Positions 12,261-25,799 of a DNA stretch of 64,000 nucleotides are shown here, piece by piece. The stretch is from Lithospermum erythrorhizon (lineage: Eukaryota; Streptophyta; Magnoliopsida; Boraginales; Boraginaceae), in the NCBI GenBank assembly GCA_019722365.1, contig JADFUC010002429.1, forward strand, positions 62,001 to 126,000, read 5' to 3'. The position numbers were made by a program, and so were the translations under genes. The first letter of the stretch is position 1; every line of letters begins with the position of its first letter. The notes beneath the pieces were generated by a model. The model was given only the letters and a program-made list of their open reading frames with translations. It was not told the origin of the DNA and did no database searches.

Positions 12261-13927
12261 GCAATGAACACATTTGTTTTTGACATTTCGGATCAAATAC
12301 CCACATGATTATGCTGGGCAACTTCTGGTCATTACATACAAAGAACTTCCGTAGGCAAGATCATATAAATCGGATAAGTATGAAAAAGATATGAAATGCA
12401 AGAGTTGAGAACGATATGGCAAAGTCGTCCAAAATGATAAGAGGAAGAAACAGCTTCGCCATAGCATGCCACATCCTTACATGACGTAAAGAGGATCATT
12501 TCATGTCACTTATAAAAGAGATGCCGTTGTATAAGGTATAATCTTCAATCCTAACTTATGCTGCATTTTAGCGTATACATCGCGTATTATCTTAATGTTA
12601 GGCGTCGGGTGTTAGACGGGAAGGTGCGGCGCAAAAACTTTGTTTTGTAGGTTATAACAGGCCGACGAAATGAAATAGGTGGATTGCCCAAGAGTGGACT
12701 CCAAGTATAAAGATTCATGAAGTAACTACAAATTCATACATCATGGTTATCAAAAAATAAAAATTAGACACATGGCTGGGAACACATCAAACCATCAACA
12801 GTAAACACCTGTCTGCTCAAGTAATCTTGACCCACTTTCAATCTTGCTGTGTTACGCGTGCAATGATTTGATACTTTGGCAAATAATAGTGGTTCATGTC
12901 TTTTCCTACCACACAATAATATCAAGTGTATATGTCAATGTTGTAATTATCTTGTAATCATTTCCTCCTTTGTTTTGGGTGGGGTCATGAACAACATAGA
13001 AATGAGTTGAAAGGCTGATTCGAAAATTTACGCGGGTTTAATATTCTTCGAAATGAACTTGAACTTCCTTTTTAGGCTCGAAGAGTTTAATTCAAACCTT
13101 TACGAATCAAGCCAAACTTACATACTTTGATCAATCTTTGGATTAAACCCTTCGAGTCTGAAAAAAAAAATCCACCACCATGCGACTGAATGCTCCATGT
13201 TTAGTCATCACAGGGTCAAGTGATGCATCAACATGACTTAAAGGCTCCCGCCTAAGCAGTATGTTGGGTGGGGGATGGGGGGTCTGGGTGTGAAAGACAG
13301 TAAAAAACACTGCAGCAAACATTCCCTGTTTTGACATCAATGCCAATAGCACATTGAAGATTACGGCACCACACAACAAATTCTCTCTACTATTAACCAG
13401 TTTTCACATATCATAAACAATTGCTCTGAATGAATTGACATTGTTGTACATTAGGCCATATTACATGAAATGCGGTTTTGCACCATGTATCTAATGTTGA
13501 ACACATACAAATTAAATTACCCGAACCAACTGCCTCGTTTCATAGAAATTGCAAAACCTTATAAACAAAACAGTAACATATAAAGCTTAAGTAGCTACAG
13601 ATACTAGACTGTGATTTGTAATTAGCTGGTCTAAGATGCCAAAAGAGAAACGAGGGACACAAAATATTTTTAGGCGAGGAAAAATCAATGAACATATATA
13701 CACACAACTTCAAAATCAATGTCAGATTAAACCTATTTTTTGGAACAATCATACTATCAACTTTAAAACACAGACAAAAATAACTCAGTCATGGCAATGC
13801 AGCAGTGCTCATAACCTCATTTCACTCCAGATTAAAGCAACAAAACAAAAAAAGTGCTATTAACAAATCTTTCAGGAAAACAAATAAAACATCATTCTAC
13901 CTCCAACACTTCCATGGAAACATCTTC
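12261..13927. other. Probable LTR remainder, then intergenic sequence
   Basis: The first few hundred bases are probably 3' LTR sequence. I recognise no gene in the rest; it precedes the 3' end of the POLE3 gene on the minus strand and will contain its 3' UTR. Confidence 0.5.
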
Positions 13928-16506
13928 TCAGTCACTTGAATCATCCTCACCGTCACCATTTTCAGCGTTTGTGCCATTGCAGTTTCTTGCAGGTGACTCC
14001 TTCCTCTTACCTTTGTCTTTTGATTCCTTTGCCTTCAAAGATTCAGATTTCTTCCCAGCATTGTTTTTCCTAACCTCTGCAGTTTATTGAGCTGAAGATA
14101 ATAAGTAATTGAACAAATAATATTAACGGGAATCAGCTCACTCTGCTAAAAGTTACAGTCGCCTGTTACCCAACAAATTTCAAAGGTATTTTCAAATGAC
14201 TAGGCATTTACGTGAGTTTTAAGCAGATCAATAAGATAGGAGGCGAACGTTAATTCAAATGATGGAAGAACATAGTAGTCGAGTTGTAAACAGAGATTTG
14301 TAAAGTAGTCGTGGAAGTTAATCAAAATGATAGAAGAACAGGGATAGTAGTAAGGATAAGAACATCAATACAATGTATTTTAAACTTTGACCATCCATGA
14401 TGCACGAAAGACATACTACGCCATCCTTAAAGATTATACATTTTTTTTTAGTTGTAAGCTTTCAGCTTTGGCGCTAAATATATATTTGTTGTATATTTTA
14501 TAAAAATATATTAATGGAAGAGTTTGAAATGTATTTTTAATTGATATAGTTTAAGTAGTATTATACAATCTGAAACAAAAATATCTGCGGTCGAAAGTTC
14601 GAGGTATAATAAAGTTAAAAGTGGAGGGCAATGGGGATGGAGGGAATAATTGATAGCAGGTGAAGACAACATAACACATTTTCTTATATTAAAAAAGAAA
14701 GAAAAAAAGACAGCCAAACACTTAACAACAAACTCTGCCTCTGCCAGACTTCCCACCTCCTAAAGAATCCCGAAGTTGGCAAAAAAATGGTGTAACTATC
14801 AACTAAACCTGTATCTTTTAGTCTTTTGTTTGTTTTATGTCTGAATGGCTCCGAAAGCTATGAACATACTGCACCAGGTTAATCAACTGCTAGTTTATTT
14901 ACTGAGAGAAGAAAGATGCAAAATTCTAACAACTATATAACTAAAAAAGCTCAGAAATTGTGGATGCTATCTGCAAATGAAGACCTTCTATTCATTCCCC
15001 TTCGATGAAGAACTCATTGTTACTAAAGAGGAATGGTTCGCAGCATGAGCCATTCATAAGCCGAATAATCCACTTTGAAATATCAAAATATGTGCTACAC
15101 ATATAAATGAAAATAAGATAAAAAATCAAAATGAATAATAATATCTATAATAAAGACATTTAAACAAATACAATTTTGCCAACATTCAATCAAAAGTTTG
15201 TGTGGTCTTTGGAGCCTGGAGAAATTGATTCCACTACAGATTGACCAATGTGGTAATCAAAACAGTAGTGTTAAGCACACGCACACAAGCAAGCACATGA
15301 ATAAGGTATTAGTATATTAATTGTAGTGCAGCAAAGCACCAGACCCTTACAATTAAACAAAAAAGTGCATTAGAATTATAATAAGCAACATTTAATTGGT
15401 TCTAATTAGTTTGATAAGTCAACGGTGAGTTAGCGTGAATCCACACTCCATTCTTTGGATCACAACTAGGTCAAACCAGCCCTAGTTCTCATCATATCAG
15501 TATCAAAAGCTTAAAACTCAGTTCAATTAGTTACATTTCAGGTATGCGACTATTAAGTGATGAAAGTAACTGTTGAGAGAACCATTTACCTTCAAGGGAC
15601 GCTCTAAGAGGCCCAACAAAGTCACTAAATTCCATCTCCTCAAGCGCTTTAAACACATCTTCTGCATTTACGGTTTGCCTTTTCGCCTCTTTACATATAT
15701 CATTTGCACTAAAAAGAAACAAATTGAAACATTTACACTCACAAAACATAATAAACTATAAATAAACAAAATCAAATGCTAGTATTTTTAATGTAATTTA
15801 CTAATTACAGGATCAATTCGATTCAAATCAAAGTCATTAAGTACAAACTAAAGCTCCAAAATATGTTAATTTTAACAATTCAAAATCAAACTAGACGATA
15901 ATGCAGGTAGTAAATGAAACGTTTGATTTAAACATTAACCACATAAGTCACCAAATAATAACCTTAATTTAAAACAATTTTATGGTCCGTTTAGATCACT
16001 ATGTTCGGATTCTATTTTTCGTATACACCCAAGTGAATCGAGGCTAAAGGATTCACCTAGATTCACTTCATTTTCATTAACCGAATTGAGGTGTAGTGTA
16101 GGTGAATGACATTTTCACTTATATTTCACCTCGATTCACCTCAAATAAAATAGTACTATACAAACAACATTTTAAAATCACCTCAACGACCGTCGCCTAC
16201 ATTAATTTTTAAGTTTTACCCGATGAAACGGAGCATTAGGGTTTTGACATAAAATGAGTGTAAGAATGCAATAAAGTGTGGTTACGTGGCGGAGAGGTAG
16301 TGGATGAAGATTCTGGAGCTTTCGGAGAAGGCAACGAGAGCTTCACGTTGTACGGAGATTTCGGACTCTTTGGATAGTTGCGAGAGTTTATCCTTCACTA
16401 TTCGACGAATTATTGTCTTCGGAAGATCGTTTAGTTCAACTGATGGCTCCACCGTTGACCCACAGTTGACCGCCGCTTTCTCCGCCTCCACCTCTGTATT
16501 CGTCAT
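13928..16506 (-). CDS. NF-YB11: DNA polymerase epsilon small subunit POLE3/Dpb4-like (NF-YB11), histone-fold protein
   Basis: Three minus-strand exons (16286-16506, 15590-15708, 13928-14076) with GT-AG junctions and matching phases encode 162 residues. Residues about 25-112 form an H2B/NF-YB-like histone fold: DLPKTIIRRIVKDKL, then FSESSRIFIHYLSATAND, then RQTVNAEDVFKALEEMEF. This is the signature of POLE3 (CHRAC17, yeast Dpb4), not of the CCAAT-binding NF-YB core. The tail is Lys-rich and then acidic (NGDGEDDSSD), also as in POLE3. The family pairs with a POLE4/NF-YC-like partner in the polymerase epsilon holoenzyme and in chromatin-remodelling complexes in the nucleus. The start is the only ATG giving the conserved N-terminus. 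The second intron is 1.5 kb. The family assignment is firm; which complex it serves here is inferred. Confidence 0.92.
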
Positions 16507-18374
16507 CTTCTCGGAGGCGCGTGAATATTACTGCGTGTTCCCGCCAATTATGCTTATTGTTTTCTCTCAACTCTTAGTAATCCACTCCATGTTTTACTTT
16601 TTACCCCCCACTGAGTTGTTATCGAACCGAACCATTACGTGCCATAATTGAAATTCGTTTGATTCGTTTGTAAATTTCTCATTTAATTTGTTAATTTTAT
16701 CATTTTTATTAAATATATATACGCTAACCTAGATTGTTATCGAGAGATTCATTAATCGCTCAGTCTGTAATTCGAACTGGTTAGGAATAGTTAAATGGAA
16801 TCGATTCAATATTTGTCCAAATATAATTCGATTCGGCCTGTTAATAACCGAGAGGATAGAACGGGTAATGCTTGCCGACTTTGACTATACCCTTTCAATT
16901 TTAATGCTTAATCGTCCAGAAATATTCCTTTGAATGGTAAGAATTTGAACTTGATAAGACTATCGCCTAACTTCTGAGATAATTGCATAAAAAATCCCTG
17001 GAATTTGGTAAAAAGCAATCTTGGTCGCCCCGGAGTTTGAGCGTGTTGCATGAAATGAATGCTTCGCCATTAAAGATAGTAGTGCGGTTACCTTTGACCC
17101 GAAAGGGTCCAGACATATATCGGTCGGTGCAGTATCGTAAAAAATTGGATCGAACGAGAACCGGTAAACACCTAGTGGATACAATCATCCCTTTTTTGTC
17201 CAGGTTTCGGGCGATCTCGTAGTGATAAAAAAATTTGGATATTTCATTTCGGATTTTTGATATTTGATCGAGGATTTGGGGTATTTCGGTCAGAAATTAG
17301 AATATTTTGTCGTATAACAAAAATTTCATGTATTGCTCAGTTATCGGCCGGTTTCGTTCGGTATCGGACCAAAATTATCAAAGACATTGACATAACCTTT
17401 GCGATGAATATGGGATTTTTTCGGTACCGGGGGTGGGTTAGGTTATTAAAAGGTCAAATAATAAGTTAATAACACTAAACAATAATATGGAATTGAGGGA
17501 TTTCTTAGTGCGTAATCTGGCTTCTAGGGAGAAAATGTTTATTGGCCAATTTATGCTTCTGAAATCTTAATTCTTGACTTATCTGAAATTTAAGGGGTAA
17601 GTCTTGCATTTCACGAATTCGAGAGGCAGATTTGTGCGATTATCTTGAGAACTTGCTCTCTAGAGTCTCCAACAACAAATTAGTGGACAAGATTGGACTC
17701 ACATATCAAGCAATCTGAGCGTCACGAGCCACCCATAATACAATCAGTGGGTTAGTTCCACATCCTTAATGAAGTGGTTACTCGATAATCTTATTTATTC
17801 TGGATCAATATATTGTTGGTATATGTCATTTGACCTAATCATCAATCTTGAGGAATGTTAATTTTATACGGAGTATTAGTAAACAGCATATACTTTGGAT
17901 GAGTTATGAGTTCACATAACATTATGACAAGACCATGTTTTGCAAAACTGAGATTTTGCAAGTTGAACAGTATCAAGAGCGGCATTGGTGTGCTCACATC
18001 TAGCAACATCAGAATTCACCACCAGATCCTTCAAGATTATCGCTCAAGTAGTAGAAGAAACAAATTAAAATGCCGGAAATGACAATCGAATACACAGTCA
18101 GGATCATTCGCATGTCGATTTTAATACAAATATCTATCAGAATGAAGTTAACATATATAAAGAAAAATGGATTCTCCTTGCAAACATGCACAAATTAACC
18201 TAAGAAGTTACAGTTTCACAAATTAACAAATATGCCTTGGAAGGCTTTTGACACGGTTTGTTAGAGCTGAAAGTCTTTCGACACCCATTCTTGTATGCAG
18301 GTGTCCATGTAAATGATATAGCTCCTTGAGTCCTCTATCACAATTTCTTAATCACTTTATAGAATTTAATACTC
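16507..18374. other. Intergenic region with a diverged dispersed repeat
   Basis: No gene recognised between the POLE3 start and the PP2C stop. The part from about 16980 to 17470 is richer in CG and is listed separately. The short overlapping frames there are not protein-like. Confidence 0.55.
16980..17470. repeat. Diverged repeat related to the foldback element at 30.5 kb
   Basis: CCCCGGAGTTTGAGCGTGTT near 17030 resembles CCCGGAGTTTCAAACATGTT near 30510, and both continue into GCA-(A)AATGA. The rest of this segment has a retroelement-like base composition (GATCGAACGAGAACCGG, TATCGGACCAAAAT) but no readable protein. Confidence 0.45.
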
Positions 18375-20208
18375 TTATGAATTAGATTGACATTGAGAAG
18401 AAGATCCTTCTTTGGGAGACAAAAAGCGGACAACAACAACCGTGATATTATCTGCACTGCCTCTTTGATATGCTTCCTGCAGAAGCCTTTTAGCTGCATC
18501 CTCTGAATCTTGAATTGGCGTCACCATGGACACAGCCTCCTGATAATAGTTGGTTATAAGGGGAATAAAATATTTTAAGTATACTAGCATTCAGAATTAA
18601 GTAGCTTAGACAATCAAAACATTAGTATACTGCAAGAATGTCACCACAAGGGGAAGGTAAATGCAATGGAAAACCATGACTTACATCATTTGTCACCACA
18701 TCCCAAAGACCATCACTAGCAAGGATAAGAAATTCCAGGGAATCATCCACTTTCTCTTCCTGTGTATTATAAAGAGATATTAGGTGTAAGTCCACCATAT
18801 ATAACCACTAATAGAGAATCAAAGAAAGAAAAACTACAAGCTTCCAAGAGCAGCTATTATATGCTACTGAGACTACTAATAGCTTTTGAGTTTTGGAAGC
18901 ACCTGTATTTCTGGATCAGCAACCACAAATTGCTTCAAAAGTCTGTCACCAAAAGCACGGGAGACAGCAAGAACACCTCCCACTCTCCAAGTTCCTGGAG
19001 AAAAATAACTTCAATTACAAAAAATGATCGTAGGACTACATTTGTGCCCAAAGGCCTGAGCAGCTATACCTGCCCACATCACAAAACCTCCAGCATCTTC
19101 AATCCTTTGTCGCTCATCTGTTTGGTCAGGTTTATGGTCTCGAGAAACAGCAAATGCTATGACACGGGATAATAATAGTCAGTTTGAGAAAATTGCTCAT
19201 TGGAGATGCAAAAATATGATATCCCATTCTATATAGCCTAAATAGTGGCGGAAAATGTTTATTTTGTTTTGGCCTATATAATACATAAAGAATATAGAAA
19301 AATGGCCTGATACATAAGAAATATTCTTCAAAGATATTAAATGAGAGTTACATACAACTCGAAAGATGGCTTATAAGATGTTAATTATCAGGCCAGATGA
19401 CATAAACAACCCGATTAACTTCTATCCGAATCTTATAACAAACTCTTAAGGCTTCACCCCGCTGAATACTGAGGGAAAAAAGAACAGTAACTAGGGGATG
19501 TAGTTATAAAGTTGAACCTTACCTTTTCCACCTCTGCTAATAACAGCTCTGGAGTCTCCAACATTAGCAACCAGCAAACGGTCCCCAACGAGAATTGCAG
19601 TGGAAGCAGTTGATCCAGCATCTCTGTGCTGAGTGGTATCTGACTTGAGGAATTCAGAGTCTGTATGGTTGTATGTTTCAGCTGCAGGAAGATGAAGATG
19701 CCACTCATAAAGTTCCATGCCGAGATGAAATTCAGCAAACAAACAAGGTGAAAATACCATACCAATAGCAGATTTAGTATCAGAAATAAACTTTGGATGT
19801 TTGATCAGATTATTGAAAAGATGTTGTTTGACGTATTCTGCAGCTCGGGCACCGCCATGACCTGTAAATGTTTGAATCTAGCAATTTAGTAATTTGTTGA
19901 AATGGCAATGAAGGAACATTATTGGCAACGAACCATCAAAAACCCCAAAGAGACCAACTATCTCTCCATCGACACCATCAATTCTTGTCTCATAGAAATC
20001 CTCCATTGAGGATCTCTTCCCTGGGGCGCTTGCATAACCATAGCCGAATGTCCCATTATTACTATCACCAATAATAGAAAATGTCAAACAATATCCCGAG
20101 GAAGAAAAAGCAAGCGAGAGAACAATACCTAAGTCCCCCACCGCTAACTGGAGCATCATCAACCCTCGCTTGGGTAGACTCCGACAACACAGAATTCAAA
20201 TACCCCAT
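18375..20208 (-). CDS. PP2C59: Protein phosphatase 2C, PP2C59/WIN2 type
   Basis: Eight minus-strand exons (20129-20208, 19934-20061, 19763-19861, 19523-19681, 19070-19156, 18903-18994, 18685-18759, 18375-18539) join in phase to 294 residues. Metal-binding and catalytic PP2C motifs are all present: [14 protein letters not shown] (44-56), VFDGHGG with Asp69, [53 protein letters not shown] with Asp231, and GSADNIT with Asp270. The enzyme is a Mn/Mg-dependent Ser/Thr phosphatase and looks active. The N-terminus [11 protein letters not shown] and the short C-terminus match the clade of Arabidopsis PP2C59 (WIN2), which interacts with a bacterial effector in defence. It is not a clade A abscisic-acid co-receptor. 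Assignment to one paralogue within the clade is less sure. A G-box lies about 275 bp upstream of the ATG. Confidence 0.93.
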
Positions 20209-20482
20209 ACTATACATATCATTACAGGTGTTAGTAGTAATAACCTTGAATTCCAATACAACATATAGACACACACACAATTTAACACTCTCTCATCAAA
20301 ATATATACTTATGATATTCATCTATTACATGTAATCAAATAGACATAAACACAAAAGTGAGATTATAATTACCTGAAGATTGATAAAATGAATAAAAAGG
20401 AAGTACGTGAATATATATGGTCTATGGAGGATATATCTAATTGAATGATCGAGAGAAAATAATGGACGCTGACTAAGCAAGG

Positions 20483-20488
20483 CACGTG
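20483..20488. promoter_or_regulatory. G-box CACGTG upstream of the PP2C gene
   Basis: A perfect CACGTG palindrome, flanked GG-CACGTG-CT, lies about 275 bp upstream of the PP2C start codon on its promoter side. G-boxes bind bZIP and bHLH factors. The role is inferred from position only. Confidence 0.4.
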
Positions 20489-20499
20489 CTTTATCAAAC

Positions 20500-22186
20500 A
20501 CCTATTTTTAGACTCCATTGCTATTTTTGCTGCCAAACTCGTATTCTTCCATTTTTAAAACTATTTTTCAACAAAATCATTTAAAAAAAAAAACGTTGAT
20601 ACGCGCCCCCGCACGAAAATCATTTTATAAATATATAGCCTTGGATATCGTTTTTCTCCTTCATGTAAAACTCCATATTCTTTTTTCTCGTTTTTCTATT
20701 TCCATAACATTATTAATTTATTTATTTGTGATATTTCTCCCAAACAAAATAAATTTGAGTAAATGTTCGTATAAATTTATTTTTTATAACGATTATGATT
20801 GTGAAATTTTATACTCATGTGAAAATACAGTTATATTTAATAATATTCAATGTGATTTTTTTTTACCATGTGAAATTATAAGGAAAGAAGTCAAACATTA
20901 AAACAAGCTACATCAAGATTATGTTAAGATTTGGGTGAAGTCTAACATGATAAAAAGATGGTTAGAGGGAGGGAGAAATCCCTTGAATGTCAAAGCGTGG
21001 GTTAAGTGCTTGTATTCGCGTATCGTTTAAAAGTTATATCGTATCATACTTGTATAATTTAATTAGCGTTTTATTCTCATATTATTTTAAATATTACTTG
21101 TATGTCCTCCAAGCGGATCTCACAAAAGTGATGGTTTAGTCTATTTACCCTACTTACGTTGATATTCGTTTATTATTTAAATATTTTATATCAATTTTAT
21201 TTTTACAACTTCTATAAAACTTGATTTAATTGTCGTTTTTTCGTAAGTCGCAAGAAAATAATATTATAATTTATAAATGATGTTTTTATTTTCATAAAAT
21301 ATCTAATATTATAATTTATACCTCTTTTGATTTTTAATAATATAGTATTACCATCTTAATTCATATGAACATATTTGTCAAAAAATTATAAACAAGAAGC
21401 CAACAATCCGAAAATGATTGAAATCATATATAAAAGTATTTGCTTCATAAAAATAAAAGCATCATTGAAATTGAATTTGTAAATAAGTAAAAATGACTAT
21501 CAAAAAGTTGAAATAATATGATTAAATACCAATGGGGTAAAGTGACCTAAACTATCACTTTTGGTAGAAATTTAAATATTTGAGGATGATGTGTACTATT
21601 TAAAATAATACAAGAGGATAGAGTGTTAATTAAATTATACAGGGGAATACAATGTCACTTTAAACAATACATGAGGCTACGGTGTACATTACCCTCAAAT
21701 GCATAGAGGAAAGTGTTTCCTCTTCCCTTTTTTACATATCAAACTTCACCCTTTACCCTCCAGTAACACTTGCTTACAAAACATAACCGTAATGTCCGAA
21801 AAGAAAAATAGTATAAAATTGAGATTATATTTTATGGTTTCTTAAACTGATAACCAAACCAAACCAAACTTTATCCCACTAAGTGGGATCGATTATATGA
21901 ATACGCATTTCCAATCACATGTTCTATTATTTTGAGCACAAGTTGGACGTAATCACGTAATTGGGGTTGATTCATCAATCAATAATTCCAATTTGTCTGG
22001 CTAAGCACTTTTCGGTTAAGCCGGCACTAACAACATTCAAGTAGAGCTTTTCTTTTGCAACAGTATGGCTTATACTGAAAAATGCTGCAGAAAAACATCA
22101 CCTAAAAGAAATATGGAAGCAATCAACTGCACAGAGGTTCATGATTTGAGGTGTGTGGGAAACACCGCGCTACAAGTAAAGGCTTT
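20500..22186. other. AT-rich intergenic region
   Basis: I see no gene. The frame at 20518-20901 on the plus strand is Phe/Ile/Leu-rich low-complexity sequence without a domain and is unlikely to be coding. The last 150 bp will be 3' UTR of the RING gene. Confidence 0.6.
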
Positions 22187-24728
22187 CTAAGTATGATGCA
22201 TTTGGGATGATGAATCTGTCCCGGCAGCAGAACCCTTGCATACGGGACACCAACTCTTCACACGCAGCCACTGCTCTATACACTGAACATGGTAACTATG
22301 TTCACATCCCAAATTCCCTATTTCATCTCCAACCACGTACTCCTCCTGGAAAACAACAATTATATTGCATCAAACTGCAATGTGATCAATTGTGATATTT
22401 ATTTCGACTATCAATATCCTGAAAACTCAGGAAATATGGTAAAAAAGTTGGGACGTTGAACCAAAGACGTCGGGAGAATAGCAAATTGGCAGTACTGCAC
22501 TTTTGAACTATAGCTGAGGCCAGAAACCTTGAGCATTATATCGTGTGTAGGAGTGGAAGGTATAAGTGCTACTAACATCTTATGCAGGATTAAGTGTGTT
22601 TACACAAATGTGTATATTAGGGAGAACATAGTGCAATCAAGACAGAACTGCTAAGTAGTAACTACACATTGGATCAGAGACCATAAAGGCTCCTAATTGA
22701 GTTGCTATGAATGTAGCCAGAAATGTGTTTGGATAAGTTTTTCTGCTAGATTAAGCATGTTGAATCTGGAAAAATTTTCGGCAATCATTGAATACACAAC
22801 AATCTCCAAGTAATAAAAAAAATACAGAGCAGATACGGTGTTTGTAACATTCTTGAGTATTTTGTACCTGACAGATACTGCATTTGATATCATTTTGGCG
22901 GCCCAAATCTAAGCCTGCTTCTTCTGAAGATTGAGGCTGGTAGATGCTTCTCTGCAGGCATTTTGTTATTGCGTCTTCAGAGAGTGCCGTGCTCACATTA
23001 CCCATTTTCTCCTCTAGAGCTAATAATTCCTGTTTAAATACAGTAACATCCATAACAAAGTGAGAATATAGTAAAATGAAACAGATCTACTTCTCAAAAC
23101 AAGATTGTATAACACTTCATATATTTGTATTGGGGGAAACATAAGAAAAAGGGAGAAGAGTTTGCAAAAGAAAACTCGGATCATAATTATAAAAATACAA
23201 TGAGATGAAGAAGAAAAAGGTTAGTGCAGAGAACAAGAACAATGAAATCAGTCAAAACAATCACATACCTCATACGACATGTTATCAATGTCCATTCTCA
23301 TACCACTATGCCGATCTAAGACATTTAGGCTGCTGAGGAATAAGTTAGTCTCCAGAGCAAGTAATCTCTGAAAACCAAGAATAAGTTAATTATAAAAGTC
23401 TAAAATGTAGAAATCAGTCAAGAAAAATGGTATATTATTATTACCTCATATGTCATCTCTCCACTTTGATCAATTCTCTCAAGGTCCATTAGTACCTGAA
23501 GAACAGCAGAAGTTACAGCATGGAAAAATTATCTAAAACAAGAGTACATGAAATGGATCTAATCTCTTGTGTTATATATAAGCAAGAAAAATACCTCAAC
23601 AATGTCATCAATGTTATACTGCAAGTAGGCATCACGATTCCCGAAATGAGTGATTCCAACCCCTGTGGAGGTAGAGGGAATGGAACCAAGTACATCACTA
23701 CCAACACTAGTAGACATAGAACTTGAATGACTTGAAGATCCTTCTGGGCTACACTGGTATGAAGCATTCCCCTCCGAATTATTTGGTGTTTGACGTCGAC
23801 GAGATCCTGAGATCGTTGAAGTGGAATAACATACTGATGCATTGTTTCTCTTGCCTCGATCAGAATGTGCAACCTTATTGTTTATTTGCCTCGACCTCCC
23901 ATTTGATACTGAAGCAGGACCAATAGTTATGCCAGAAGTCCACTTTCTGCTAGATCTTATATCAGATATGGAAATTCCACTCTTAGGTTGCGTTGAAGGC
24001 CCTTTGTAAGATGAGTGACCAGTTAATTTCTTTCCTCTTCCAGATGAGCTGCTTTCCCCATCTGGATCTCTCTGCCTTATTTCACCCCTTCTATGAACCA
24101 TGGATTCAGTTGGAGGACTACTTGGGATTACATCAGATATCTTGCTGCACCTCACATTTACTAAACCACAGCTTGTCACACTACTAGTAGCTTTAGATGA
24201 AGAGGACATAGATGTTCCTGGAGAAGCGTTTTGCTTTCCATTGCCTGAAATTGCAGGAGCCTTTCTCCAAGGCCTAATGTTGGAAGAAACCGAAGAGCTT
24301 CCAACTCCTGACAATTTCGTTTTTCCACAGCCAATTTCTTTATTTCCTGATCTAATCTCACTACGAGTCTGCAAAGAGGAAGGGGAAATACCAAGCTTCT
24401 TGGTGGCACCATCAAGACCATCATTATCTGTCTTCTGATGAGAATGTGACCTCCTTTGAGGTAGTGCTCTTTTTCTATTAGCAACATCAGCCCCGATAGT
24501 TAAGGATATTTTAACAATTTCCTTCCTACTTGAAGATCCACTAGGAGGAGTCAGGGGTTTCGTTTTCTCTGAGCATCCAACCTGAATACCTTTGGCATGG
24601 TTAAGTCTACCATTGCAACCAATTCGGTTGCAGAATTGAGCATCTTCGTCCTCCTCTGCACTCTTTTCGGGTATACCAGGACCCTTCTTCAGGACAATAG
24701 GCCTACTAACAGCTCTTTTATTATCCAT
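22187..24728 (-). CDS. RING-H2 E3 ubiquitin-protein ligase of the MBR/RHG1A/HIP1 type
   Basis: Five coding exons on the minus strand (23595-24728, 23445-23495, 23269-23367, 22868-23029, 22187-22345), all phase 0, give 534 residues. The first 378 residues are Ser-rich and disordered, with QFCNRIGCNGRL near the N-terminus, a motif of this plant family. Then come helical segments (MDLERIDQSGEMTYE and LLALETNLFLSSLNVLDRH). The C-terminal RING-H2 has Cys478, Cys481, Cys496, His498, His501, Cys504, Cys515 and Cys518, all eight zinc ligands. The family attaches ubiquitin with E2 partners; some members act on Mediator subunit MED25 in flowering control. The start at 24728 is chosen because an ATG at 24764 lies upstream of a likely acceptor (TTTTGCAG) of a leader intron. 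That intron would run from 25637 to 24739, with the leader exon at about 25638-25700. Confidence 0.9.
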
Positions 24729-24738
24729 GTAACCTGTT

Positions 24739-25700
24739 CTGCAAAACAGATCATTTAACTCCATTGGAAAGGTACTTCATGATATTAAACACAAGAAACT
24801 TAAAACGTACTTTTACTACTCATCAATAGCTAACAGCAACAAAAGATTCGCAATTGAAAATCTGCTACGAAAACCATGATAATCAAACAAATAGAGATTT
24901 ATCAAAAGAGAAAAACGACATTTATCAGTTGAACACATTGTTCTTTCCACCCAAAAGTCCACAAACCATGTTCCAACTAACCCCTAGAGATTGAACAACT
25001 GTCTTCACCTTTCTCATTATCATCTTATACATAAAGAATTCATGATTTTGAGGGAAAGAAATATATATTACTCATTCCATCCATGAAGATTTTCTAATTT
25101 CATTTTTTTTTTCATTTCTTATAACTTATCCCGGTTGACCTATTTGAACATGCATTTTAGAAAATTAGTAAACTTTAACAAGTACTCCCTACTTTTTAAC
25201 ATGTTCGCTCTTAAATCTTTTTAAACGTCAAAACTAGACAATCTTTTTGGGATGGAGCAATGAAGATTGAAGTTAGTATTATAAATTATTATAATCATCT
25301 AATACTTGAGAGATGACAGACATACACAAATTCACAGGAACTAATAAACATCTTATTATAAATAATTCAAGAAAGTAATTAACCAAACAAAGTATGTAAA
25401 AAAATGAAAACTAAGCTAAGAAATACAGAACATAATCCGATTATCAAAATGGATTGAAATACCAATCTGGGCACCAAATGAAATCATCATCAACAACATA
25501 TAGAATATATAAAAAAGTGCTTACTAAAAAAGATGATAAAAAGTCAGCTACTAATAAGGGGGGGTACATACAAACTGATATCATATATTTACGTGTGCAT
25601 ATATATATAATCAGAAAATTGATATCATAATTCATACCTTCTTTTGTTCTTGTTCTTGTTTGATTGTTGTTCTTGAATATTGTTGAGTGGAGTTTGATAA
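24739..25700 (-). other. 5' UTR intron and leader exon of the RING gene
   Basis: On the minus strand a donor AAG-GTATG occurs at 25638/25637 and an acceptor TTTTGCAG ends at 24739, 10 bases before the chosen start codon. A leader exon of some 60-70 bases, rich in CAA and GAA, would lie upstream. Long leader introns are common in plant ubiquitin-system genes. A MITE sits inside the intron. Inferred from splice signals only. Confidence 0.5.
25071..25258. mobile_element. Stowaway-like MITE in the RING leader intron
   Basis: The left end, CTCATTCCATCCATGAAGAT after a TA, pairs with a right end whose reverse complement is TTGCTCCATCCCAAAAAGAT. Both continue with TTNTCTA. No coding capacity. The right end also resembles a half-element near 30720 (CCATCCCAAAAAGATTGTC). 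Confidence 0.55.
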
Positions 25701-25799
25701 TTGAATTATTATTTGTATCTGAGAGGAAAAATGAAACGCGTAACGAAATTGCATAAGTAGGCGTGTCACGTAAGATCCTAGCCTTATGGAAGGCGACTA

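Noticed and set aside
16304..16651. Plus-strand 115-codon frame
   Set aside because: It is the antisense shadow of POLE3 exon 1, whose histone-fold coding is unmistakable on the minus strand.
18762..19172. Plus-strand 136-codon frame
   Set aside because: It overlaps PP2C exons 5 and 6 and adjacent introns in antisense and has no domain.
20518..20901. Plus-strand 127-codon frame rich in Phe, Ile and Leu
   Set aside because: Low-complexity AT-driven composition, no domain and no splice partners.
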